From: Desulfobacterales bacterium | GTDB taxonomy: Bacteria > Desulfobacterota > Desulfobacteria > Desulfobacterales > SURF-7 | NCBI GenBank assembly: GCA_018693105.1 | Contig: JABHLN010000018.1 | Location: 1-40,563 of the forward strand | Direction: 5' to 3' | Length of the DNA: 40,563 nucleotides | Part shown: positions 18,383-25,618 of the stretch, one piece after another | Layout: every line of letters begins with the position of its first letter | Numbering within the stretch: position 1 is the stretch's first letter | The notes under the pieces: model-generated | Told to the model about the DNA's origin: nothing | What the model saw: the letters and a program-made list of their open reading frames with translations, nothing else | The model's database searches: none | Program-made: the position numbers and the translations under genes

Positions 18383-19633
18383 ATGTTATATAGAAAAATG
18401 AAAAAGACAGGAGACAAACTTTCCGTACTTGGTTTTGGCTGTATGCGTCTCCCTCAGAAAATAGATGATAAAGGTGCAGTAAAAATTGATGAGAAGCTTG
18501 CTACCAGACAGCTTAGATATGCAATAGATTGTGGTGTTAATTATGTCGACACTGCTATTCCCTACCATATGGGAGAAAGCGAACCTTTTCTTGGTCGAGC
18601 GCTATCTGATGGGTATAGAGAAAAAGTGAAGATAGCCACAAAACTTCCACCGTGGTTAGTCAAAACAAGAGAAGATATGGATAGATTTCTTGATGATCAG
18701 CTAGAAAGACTAAAAACTGATAGTATTGATTATTATCTCGTTCACGGACTCGACGGCAATATTTGGGAAAAAATGAAAAGCCTCGATGTATTCGGTTTCC
18801 TTGATAAGGCAAAAGAAGAAGGCCGCATTACGAATGCAGGATTTTCCTTCCACGGTGATAAAGATGCCTTTAAAAAAATCATAGATGACTATGATTGGGA
18901 TTTTTGCCAAATTCAGTACAATTATCTTGATGAAAACAATCAGGCTGGAAAAGAAGGGCTTGAATATGCATTCTCAAAAGACGTTGGAGTTATCATAATG
19001 GAACCGCTTCGTGGAGGAAATCTTGCAAGGAAAGTCCCGGCTCAGATTGAATCCATCTGGAACGAAGCAGAAATAAAAAGATCACCTGCTGAATGGGCTC
19101 TCAGATGGGTATGGAATCACCCTGAAGTCGCCTCGGTACTTTCGGGAATGAATGAAGACGAACATGTAGAGGAAAATATTAGAATAGCTAATGAGGCATA
19201 TCCCGAATCCCTGACAGAAAAAGAACACCAACTTGTTAAAAGGGTTGAAGAAACCTATAGAAAACTCATGAAAGCCGGTTGTACCGGATGCCAGTACTGC
19301 ATGCCCTGCCCGTCCGGTGTGGACATTCCAACCTGTCTTGAAGTATACGACAATCTGCATATGTTTGGTGATGAAATAACTGCGAAGTTAGTTTATTTCA
19401 CACGTGTTGCAGGTGGCCAGGACGGAGAGCCTGCAAACGCTTCTCTATGTGAAAACTGCGGCCAGTGTGAAGATGCCTGCCCACAGAAGCTTCCAATTCA
19501 GGAGCTTCTTGAAAAAGTTACTATTGAACTAGAAGAAAGCGGCTCAAGCCCGCAGGCCGGTTTAGGAGATGCCTATGAAATATTCAAAGATGCAGGATTT
19601 CTTGCAATTAAAGATGATAAAACAGAAGAATAA
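18383..19633 (+). CDS. Aldo/keto reductase with C-terminal 4Fe-4S domain (second copy)
   Basis: A 416-residue paralogue of the protein at 10101-11327, similar along its full length. Tetrad: Asp56, Tyr61 ('DTAIPYH'), Lys87, His121 ('YYLVHGL'). Cluster motifs are 'CTGCQYCMPCPSGVDIP' and 'CENCGQCEDACPQKLP'. Differences are a five-residue insertion near residue 28 and a different, acidic C-terminus ('GDAYEIFKDAGFLAIKDDK'). AAAGGAGA upstream supports the ATG at 18383. A strong terminator hairpin follows about 50 bp after the stop, so it looks monocistronic. Two diverged copies in one neighbourhood suggest an older duplication followed by specialisation. Confidence 0.92.
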   Translation: MLYRKMKKTGDKLSVLGFGCMRLPQKIDDKGAVKIDEKLATRQLRYAIDCGVNYVDTAIPYHMGESEPFLGRALSDGYREKVKIATKLPPWLVKTREDMDRFLDDQLERLKTDSIDYYLVHGLDGNIWEKMKSLDVFGFLDKAKEEGRITNAGFSFHGDKDAFKKIIDDYDWDFCQIQYNYLDENNQAGKEGLEYAFSKDVGVIIMEPLRGGNLARKVPAQIESIWNEAEIKRSPAEWALRWVWNHPEVASVLSGMNEDEHVEENIRIANEAYPESLTEKEHQLVKRVEETYRKLMKAGCTGCQYCMPCPSGVDIPTCLEVYDNLHMFGDEITAKLVYFTRVAGGQDGEPANASLCENCGQCEDACPQKLPIQELLEKVTIELEESGSSPQAGLGDAYEIFKDAGFLAIKDDKTEE

Positions 19634-19684
19634 GGAGGTATTATTAAAAGTTATTTCATTCGGTAAACTTTCTCATTTCAAAGA

Positions 19685-19720
19685 TGCATACCTGTAACAG
19701 GTATGCAGATCAGATTTTTT
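19685..19720 (+). terminator. Intrinsic terminator between convergent genes
   Basis: A perfect 10-bp stem TGCATACCTG / CAGGTATGCA with the 3-nt loop TAA (19685-19707), followed by a TTTTTT run ending at 19720. It sits 52 bp after the stop of the aldo/keto reductase. The oppositely oriented membrane-protein gene ends at its right edge, so it may serve both. Confidence 0.75.
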
Positions 19721-20336
19721 ATCCAAATATGTTAATAAACGCAAGAATAGTTAATAACGTTGAAGCTGACAGCCCTATTAAACCAAATATAATAGGTTGT
19801 TTATAAACAATTGTATCAATGTCATGGTTTGCGGAACCAAGTTTATCTACAATCGGTTGAGTAGCAAACCATGTATTCATTTTTTCTTCCAATGTTTTTA
19901 ATTGTGAAGCGGCAAAAAGCAAAAACAAGCCAATAACCAGGCTTAAAAAACCTACAATTTTTCCAAGTATTGCCATGAAATTTAATAAAATATCAATCAA
20001 TGCTGAATATTTACCCGGATTAATAAAGATCCCGGCAAAATTACCTGTATCGAGTCTAAAAAATAAAAAAAACAGGACAATAATTGAACCGATTATCAAG
20101 GACAAACCGGCTAAGACGTTGTGGCGATAGGCAAATTTATCAGTTTGAATATATTTATCCAAATGAACCAGGTTTTTTTCAACATCAAAATATCTGTTAA
20201 ATATTTTGCCTAAACTCAAAGTTAGACCAGGTGAAAATAATAGCAGAACAGATAAGGCAATACCGGAAAAACCAAAAACAAGAGTTAATATCTCAACCGT
20301 CTGAAAAACAATTTCCCATAATATGTCCATTACCAT
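19719..20336 (-). CDS. Four-helix integral membrane protein of unknown function
   Basis: 205 residues with four hydrophobic segments: about residues 10-36, 72-92, 112-144 and 180-203. The soluble loop between the first two ('FNRYFDVEKNLVHLDKYIQT') and the stretch 'LKTLEEKMNTWFATQPIVDKLG' are polar. I do not recognise a family with certainty. It is the last gene of a minus-strand run (EFR1 ferredoxin, MerB-like selenoprotein, this gene), but a 327-bp gap with a repeat fragment separates it from the selenoprotein gene, so cotranscription is uncertain. Confidence 0.8.
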   Translation of the reverse strand: MVMDILWEIVFQTVEILTLVFGFSGIALSVLLLFSPGLTLSLGKIFNRYFDVEKNLVHLDKYIQTDKFAYRHNVLAGLSLIIGSIIVLFFLFFRLDTGNFAGIFINPGKYSALIDILLNFMAILGKIVGFLSLVIGLFLLFAASQLKTLEEKMNTWFATQPIVDKLGSANHDIDTIVYKQPIIFGLIGLSASTLLTILAFINIFG

Positions 20337-20663
20337 ATCCCCCGGTTGTTATTAAAATTTAACTACAAAGACAAAATCGATTTTGATAGAAACAGTCCTG
20401 CTAATTTTAATTATCAGTTTGGTAATATTTCAGTTTTTATAGGACTTGAATAAAAATACACGTTTTAAAGGTCATTTAACTAAACAGAACGGGTTTAATT
20501 TGGAATCGAAATTCACATAATCGAAATTAAAAGAAGATGTTATTAACACAGCTCATTAAATATTAATATATTGAGTATCAAATTTCTAAAAAGATGACAA
20601 TAATGATTTTACTCTCGGCCAGAATGACCACGAAAGGTATCCCCCATCGTTAGAAGAATAAAT
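20337..20663. other. Intergenic region with a family 2 repeat fragment
   Basis: No gene seen. It contains the repeat fragment at 20441-20476 and presumably the promoter of the membrane-protein gene. It lies directly downstream of the MerB-like gene's final stop codon, and I see no clear terminator hairpin there. Confidence 0.5.
20441..20476 (-). repeat. Family 2 repeat fragment
   Basis: GGACTTGAATAAAAATACAC followed by GTTTTAAAGGTC resembles the outer end of the full family 2 copy at 27925-28066 read on the opposite strand (GAACTTGAACAAAAATTTAC ... CAAAGGTCTC). Only this end is present. Confidence 0.5.
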
Positions 20664-21416
20664 TCACATTAACCCAAGCTTCTGTCCAATTGATAGGCCG
20701 AACTTTTCCAAAAACCCCAGCTTCCAGTATGATCCTGCATTTTCGATTTTGTCCAGTGATGCGATCATTTCTTTTGAATATTCATCCATACACGAGAAAA
20801 AGTCCGGATCCCTTCTATTTCTAAAATATGAACTGCAAAAGAACTCCATCAAAGAATTCAAAGAAATTATACCTCCCTTTCTTTTCTCCTGGAAACCTTC
20901 CCAATTACGAAGATGTTCTTCCGACCGGAAGAAATTCATCGTACTTCATGAGTAAGCCCATTTCATCGCCCATCTTCCAATTGGAACAGAGACATAACCT
21001 ATAAGACCTTCGGGTTCTTCTCCGATAATCTTTCCGTCCTTAACTTCAACCCGAATAGACTCACCACAGTCAAGACATACCGAATCGATTCTTATTGTCT
21101 TTCCAGGAAAAAGCCAGCAGACCGCCAGCGATTCAAACGCTCACTGGCCGAACCACTTCTGCATACCGTCAATTGTCAAGCGGTATTGAGTCGGGAGATT
21201 GTTAAAAGGCGCAAATGATACGATAGTGTCTGTTTTTGGATATAGCCATCCAGGGAAACCAAATGTTGAGAAGAGTTCATGAAGAGCTCTTCTGCCTTCT
21301 GAAGGAGGCACTCCAAGTTCGTTAGCGATTTCCGTATAGTGTGGAGCCTGTCCGGTGGAGATCAACCGCTCTATTATTATATTAAACGTCTGGTCCAACT
21401 GGCTTGTTTCCGGCAT
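20664..21416 (-). CDS. MerB-like (organomercurial lyase family) selenoprotein with two selenocysteines
   Basis: A single 250-codon frame from the ATG at 21416 (GGGGAGG eight bases upstream) to TGA at 20664-20666, interrupted only by two in-frame UGAs at 21141-21143 (residue 92) and 20946-20948 (residue 157). Residues 1-90 include a winged-helix-like part ('YTEIANELGVPPSEGRRALH') and 'FAPFNNLPTQYRLTIDGMQ', as in the MerB family. Then 'KWFGQ-U-AFES' aligns with classical MerB 'YAWC96ALD', 'IDSVCLDCGE' with the Cys117 region, and 'WAYS-U-STMNFFRSEEH' with 'SFC159CHVHFF'. So both catalytic Cys positions are UGA, Glu95 sits at Asp99 and Cys114 at Cys117. The spacing is 65 residues against 63. Each UGA has a SECIS-like hairpin. 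MerB cleaves C-Hg bonds; whether this protein does so is inference. The 179-bp gap upstream separates it from the EFR1 gene. A double-nonsense pseudogene is the main alternative, and I consider it unlikely. Confidence 0.88.
20912..20948 (-). promoter_or_regulatory. Selenocysteine UGA codon 157 and its SECIS hairpin
   Basis: UGA at 20948-20946 is followed after 19 nt by the tetraloop GGUC (20926-20923), closed by a perfect seven-pair stem UUCUUCC (20933-20927) / GGAAGAA (20922-20916). Beyond a 3-nt AAU bulge the lower stem GAUG (20940-20937) / CAUC (20915-20912) adds four more pairs. The GGU in the apical loop is the SelB-recognition feature of bacterial SECIS elements. Confidence 0.87.
21113..21143 (-). 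promoter_or_regulatory. Selenocysteine UGA codon 92 and its SECIS hairpin
   Basis: UGA at 21143-21141 is followed after 17 nt by the loop GGUCU (21123-21119), closed by GCUGGC (21129-21124) and GCUGGC (21118-21113): six pairs, two of them G-U. The E. coli fdhF SECIS, as I recall it, also has a GGUCU loop followed by GC, 18 nt after its UGA. Part of an outer A-U helix can form below a small internal loop. Confidence 0.85.
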
Positions 21417-21455
21417 GTTTTTATCCTCCCCTGATATAAAAAATTGATATAAAAA

Positions 21456-21467
21456 TTTGATATCAAA
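21456..21467. promoter_or_regulatory. Palindromic candidate operator TTTGATATCAAA
   Basis: A perfect 12-bp palindrome 40 bp upstream of the MerB-like start codon. Related pieces (TTGATAT at 21444, GGTATCAAATATC near 21541) lie in the same gap, suggesting a regulator-binding region. No regulator can be named. Confidence 0.35.
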
Positions 21468-21595
21468 AAGAAAAAACAACCCAAGATACTTGAAGAAAGA
21501 ATTATTAGAAGTGATTAATTATAAATGTTTTTTATATTTTGGTATCAAATATCTTTGGAGATAACAATATTAATTTTATAGCACCAGGTCTTTAG

Positions 21596-22414
21596 CTATT
21601 CCTTCAAACGCCCTGTAGCAGCCACCATTTTTTTAACATTGATCCCCTTGTTGTAATATTCAGGACCGGCTGATGATATTCGCCATGCATTAGTGGGACA
21701 GATATTAATACACCCACAGCATCCTATACACAGTTCATCATTATATTTTATCTCTTCAACATTGGTAATAGCTCCGGAAGGACACATGACAACACAAAAA
21801 TTACAATTTGTACAATCCTCTTTAATAAAAGTCCGTTTCCCCAATGCCCCCTTTGGTCCGTTCCTTTTTCCTGAAACACCTATCCAGTGAAAAAGGCTCA
21901 AGGGATTAAAGAACAGCGTTCTTTCCCTTACCCCTCCCACCATATTTTTTCCAATAAATGATTCAACACGAGCTAATGATTTTTCATCAGGTTTAGTTTT
22001 CTGATTTACCCAGGCGAACCATTTTGCCAGAGGAATGTAGCTTGTCCTGGACCTTATGACCAGATGATTAACAAGATCAATATTCTTTTCAGACAACAAT
22101 CGTCCTGCTACAAAGGATGTATTAGCAGGAGCGCCTGAACATGTAATAATTGCAAGGGCTTTCTTATTAACAGGCTGTATAGGCATATTGTCTATAAAAT
22201 CTCTTACAGGAACAGGGACATAAAAGGCATAAACCGGAAATACAAAGAGAAATAAATCTGATTGGTAACTTTCATCTGTAGGCGACAGGATAGAGCAGGC
22301 TGTTACATTATAATTATTTTTTGAAAGAACATTACAGGCTCTTTCAACGCATGCAAATGAATTACCGGTCTGACTATACCAGAAAACCGTAACCTTTTGA
22401 TTCTCTTCCCCCAT
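21596..22414 (-). CDS. EFR1-type protein: flavodoxin-like domain plus two 4Fe-4S ferredoxin motifs
   Basis: A 272-residue protein. Residues 8-18 ('VFWYSQTGNSF') form the flavodoxin-like FMN phosphate loop and 'FVFPVYAFYVPVPVRDFIDNMP' the second flavin loop. The C-terminal part has two classical cluster motifs, 'CTNCNFCVVMCPSGAI' and 'CIGCCGCINICPTNAW', each CX2CX2CX3CP. Such EFR1-family proteins are short soluble electron carriers of anaerobes combining FMN with two [4Fe-4S] clusters. It lies upstream of the MerB-like selenoprotein gene on the same strand (179 bp gap), so it might supply electrons or thiol/selenol reducing power to it. That link is inference from position only. Confidence 0.92.
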   Translation of the reverse strand: MGEENQKVTVFWYSQTGNSFACVERACNVLSKNNYNVTACSILSPTDESYQSDLFLFVFPVYAFYVPVPVRDFIDNMPIQPVNKKALAIITCSGAPANTSFVAGRLLSEKNIDLVNHLVIRSRTSYIPLAKWFAWVNQKTKPDEKSLARVESFIGKNMVGGVRERTLFFNPLSLFHWIGVSGKRNGPKGALGKRTFIKEDCTNCNFCVVMCPSGAITNVEEIKYNDELCIGCCGCINICPTNAWRISSAGPEYYNKGINVKKMVAATGRLKE

Positions 22415-22593
22415 GATTTTCCCCTTAATAATATTATTGGAATTGTCCTTGAAAATATTCCCTAAATCTCTATCAATATCAAGAAATATTTCAATATATT
22501 TACTTTTTTCTATTAATACTTTATTCTCTGGTTATTTTAGCAAAATAAAACCAAATACTTTCATGAAAGAACTGAACATGTTTGGGCTGAATT

Positions 22594-24237
22594 ATGACAC
22601 CTCCCCATTTTAAAACCGCCATAAAATATTTTGATTATCTTGCAAAAAAATTTCCTGTCATGTGTGCCAGTGATGAATTCCATTTTCTCCCAAGGGCTGA
22701 AAAAGCCTCAGATTATTACGACAAATTAGATAACCTTGAAGCAGAATCACTTTTCGAAACGATTAATGTACTAAAAGAGTTTCAAAAAGATTTTTCATGT
22801 ATGGCAGATAATGAAAACGATCTTGAAAATCTTATCGATCTCGAATTATTAAAGGCAAATATTGCCGGAGTTCTTATAGAGCTTGAAAGAAATCTTTCCT
22901 GGCAGCACAACCCCTTGCTGTATATAAAAATCGCTTTCATAGGATTGGATCATGCATTAACAAAACCTTTTTCAGATCCTGAAGAATTGATTGAAAGAAC
23001 AATCTCCCGCTCACATAAAATTCCCGGATTAATGACCCAGGCAGTTAATAATATAACGACAATCTCTGATACATATTATCATGCCGCCATAGCAATGCTT
23101 GAAGATTGTGAAATATATCTTTCTGAAACTGTCAAAAATATACCGGTAGGTAAAAGCAGGGATCTGGTCACTGCACTTAAAACTATCGCATCATCCCTTA
23201 TATCCTTTAAAAAATTCCTTGGCTCAATTAAACCTGTTCAACATCGGGAGTTCAGCGAAACATCACTAAAATCAAACCTTAAGGATCATTTTTTATCTTC
23301 GAAAAGTCCGGACGAAATCTATATGATTGCCGTTGATGAACGACAGAGCATTTCAATTGAATTAGAAAAGCTTAGATCACAAATCGATCCCGGGAAATCA
23401 TGGCAGGAACTGTATAGCTCATTTTATCCATCAGAAGCAAAAAACAAAGACCTGTTTTCCCTATACAGGGGCGAGATGGAAAAAATGCTGCAATTCTTTA
23501 ACGAGAAGGGTTTGGGAAAGGATATTCTCTTTTCACCGGTAGAAATAGAAGAAACGCCTGCCTATCTCAGGTCTGTTCGCGGCACAGCATCTTTTGGAGC
23601 TGCCTTCAGCACCGATAAAAGGGAAAAAAGTTACTTCTATATCTCTATTCCTCAGCCCGGACAAAAAAAACCGGAAGAAGCAGACAATCTCGAAAAAAGA
23701 TTTAATCGTGAATACAAATTTCTCACAGCCCATGAGATAGTACCCGGCCATCATTTGCTGGATTCTGTTCGAAGGCGGATAAAAAACCCGATTCGACGGC
23801 AAATAGAATCTCCTCTCTTTTATGAAGGATGGGCAACCTATGCTGAATCGCTATTGATAAAATACGGATATGTCGATACCCCGATTGAAAAACTTGTTTA
23901 TTACAAGAGAAGGCTTTGGAGATCGGCCCGATGTATCATAGACTCAGGCATGCCTTCCGGCAAAATAAAAAAAGACAATGCAGTCGTACTATTAACCGCC
24001 TCAGGGTTTTCACAAAAGGAAGCTGAAAACCAGATATATCGTTTTCAGTTGAATCCCGGTTATCAATTATGCTACAGCTTAGGGCAATATGAAATAAGTA
24101 AATTACAAGAAGCATACGGCCACCTTATGCCGGATGAACTATTTCACGCCTTCTTGCTGGAGGGAGGACAGCTTCCATTCCATTTGATTGAAAAAAGACT
24201 CCAGTCTATTAATTCCGGTTTTATTAAAGGGAGATAA
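22594..24237 (+). CDS. DUF885 family zinc-metallopeptidase-like protein
   Basis: 547 residues, mostly helical. The family signature is 'TAHEIVPGHHLLDSV' (HExxxGHH, His380 onward), followed about 30 residues later by 'FYEGWATYAESL', which provides the second metal-ligand region. 'NPGYQLCYSLGQYEISKL' near residue 490 is also typical of DUF885 proteins. These resemble M32/M3-type carboxypeptidases, but few have been tested. Length is close to the family norm (550-600). No signal peptide, so cytoplasmic. The start codon has only a weak upstream site. The stop is two bases before the ATG of the ATP-grasp gene, which argues for translational coupling. Confidence 0.88.
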   Translation: MTPPHFKTAIKYFDYLAKKFPVMCASDEFHFLPRAEKASDYYDKLDNLEAESLFETINVLKEFQKDFSCMADNENDLENLIDLELLKANIAGVLIELERNLSWQHNPLLYIKIAFIGLDHALTKPFSDPEELIERTISRSHKIPGLMTQAVNNITTISDTYYHAAIAMLEDCEIYLSETVKNIPVGKSRDLVTALKTIASSLISFKKFLGSIKPVQHREFSETSLKSNLKDHFLSSKSPDEIYMIAVDERQSISIELEKLRSQIDPGKSWQELYSSFYPSEAKNKDLFSLYRGEMEKMLQFFNEKGLGKDILFSPVEIEETPAYLRSVRGTASFGAAFSTDKREKSYFYISIPQPGQKKPEEADNLEKRFNREYKFLTAHEIVPGHHLLDSVRRRIKNPIRRQIESPLFYEGWATYAESLLIKYGYVDTPIEKLVYYKRRLWRSARCIIDSGMPSGKIKKDNAVVLLTASGFSQKEAENQIYRFQLNPGYQLCYSLGQYEISKLQEAYGHLMPDELFHAFLLEGGQLPFHLIEKRLQSINSGFIKGR

Positions 24238-24239
24238 TA

Positions 24240-25616
24240 ATGAAAGATTTTTTAGGCTACCATTCAGAATGGAACCTCGGCAGTCCCGGAGGATGGGATT
24301 ATCAAAGGATCACCCAGATTATCGGAAAAGCTGTCTGGAAAAAACTCAATAACATTAAACCTGCAGGTGTAAATCTTGATTTTGATCACCCCACATTGTT
24401 TCCGGTATACGGTTTTATTGAAATACTTGTTGAAGCACATCGTGCAAGAGAAGGAAGCAACCCGGGCCTTATCGCAGTAATTGCCGAGGAAGAAACCCTT
24501 GAAGATGTTACGGAAAATATAAATCTTGCAAAACACCTGAACAAAATCGAAGGCATCTCAGGCATTCTGGCCGCCCCCCATGAACTGGAATTGAGTAAAG
24601 GAAATGTTTGCTATAGAGGTAGGCCCATATCAATTATTTTTATGGACTTTAATACAGATGTACTACTGGCTCAACACCGCATTCACAACCTTGCCCCCCT
24701 CCTCCAGGCAGTTAGGGAAGGCAGAGTAATCAATCCTCGTGGTACAGAACCGATTAATGTCAAAAGCATGTTCGAAGTTGTAGGACAATATGAGAATCGT
24801 TTCCACAGTGAAACTGTACAGCGAACACCCTGGACACGACAATTTTATCCCCGGGCCACCGAAGGACCAAAAAATGAGAAAATAGATAACCTAATAGAAT
24901 GGACTTTATCTAAATGGGACAATCTGGTGCTTAAACCCGAAAGAGGTTATTCCGGCTATGGAGTAAGGGTTGGAGGAGTAAACAAAGACCCTGAAGAAGC
25001 TGTAAAAAGGGCCATGAGAGACGAGGCCTATATTGTTCAGGAAAAAATACCACTCCCGCTTTGGGCCGAAGACATACCGGTTCTTGAATCAGATAATATA
25101 TGCCTCAACAGATTTCAGACAGATTTTCGCTGTCTTATTGGACCAAAAGGACTGATTGGATTCCTTGGCAGATATGGTGATGTACCAACAAATGTAGGGA
25201 GCGGAGGAGGTGTTCAGCCTCTGGCTATCCTTAATTCCGATATGAGCGTGCGTGATGCGGTCAAACGTGTAAATGAAGCAATAATGAGCATTGGATACGA
25301 TGACCTTGCTGAAGTTATGGAGATGCAGGGGAAAATGGCTATGGAACATGACTTTACCTATCTTCTGGGACCAATAAAAATTGCCATGAGGCCAAGAATA
25401 ATAACTCTTAACCAGATTGAATCCCTGAAAAAATATGGGGAAAATTTATGGTCCGACTGTCTTTTACTCGAAAGAATGTGGCTCGATGGAGAACTGAATG
25501 ATATTGTCAATATCGAGGAAGAAGAACTTGAAATCACTCGATTTCAACCATGGGGAGGCTCACCTGCAATTATCGCATCGGACGGACTGTTCAGTTTCGG
25601 AGCAAACCCGGAGTAA
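24240..25616 (+). CDS. ATP-grasp fold protein (circularly permuted ATP-grasp-like), function unknown
   Basis: 458 residues, cytoplasmic. 'NLVLKPERGYSGYGVRVGG' near residue 225 is the ATP-binding Lys/Gly-rich loop of ATP-grasp enzymes. 'EAYIVQEKIPLPLW' (about 265) is the adenine-contacting strand, and 'TDFRCLIGPKGLIGFLGRYGDVPTN' resembles the metal-binding end. 'NLDFDHPTLFPVYGFIEILVEAHRA' near residue 45 is like the N-terminal part of circularly permuted ATP-grasp or glutathionylspermidine-synthase-like proteins. I expect carboxylate-amine/thiol ligation, but no substrate can be named. It is packed between a DUF885 peptidase (two bases before) and a methyltransferase (two bases after). Confidence 0.72.
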   Translation: MKDFLGYHSEWNLGSPGGWDYQRITQIIGKAVWKKLNNIKPAGVNLDFDHPTLFPVYGFIEILVEAHRAREGSNPGLIAVIAEEETLEDVTENINLAKHLNKIEGISGILAAPHELELSKGNVCYRGRPISIIFMDFNTDVLLAQHRIHNLAPLLQAVREGRVINPRGTEPINVKSMFEVVGQYENRFHSETVQRTPWTRQFYPRATEGPKNEKIDNLIEWTLSKWDNLVLKPERGYSGYGVRVGGVNKDPEEAVKRAMRDEAYIVQEKIPLPLWAEDIPVLESDNICLNRFQTDFRCLIGPKGLIGFLGRYGDVPTNVGSGGGVQPLAILNSDMSVRDAVKRVNEAIMSIGYDDLAEVMEMQGKMAMEHDFTYLLGPIKIAMRPRIITLNQIESLKKYGENLWSDCLLLERMWLDGELNDIVNIEEEELEITRFQPWGGSPAIIASDGLFSFGANPE

Positions 25617-25618
25617 TT

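Noticed and set aside
20664-20666. Third selenocysteine codon
   Set aside because: No GGU-loop hairpin at the right distance is visible, and the protein matches the natural MerB end.
20664-21479. Two separate small genes (about 91 and 112 codons) or a pseudogene
   Set aside because: Both pieces are in the same frame, the sequence between them also encodes MerB-like protein, and the only interruptions are two UGAs at the catalytic Cys positions, each with a GGU-loop hairpin. Without the Sec reading the similarity would stop at the active site.
21417-21479. N-terminal extension of the MerB-like frame to 21479
   Set aside because: The ATG at 21416 has a strong GGGGAGG site, and the extra residues are hydrophobic AT-rich translation overlapping the candidate operator.
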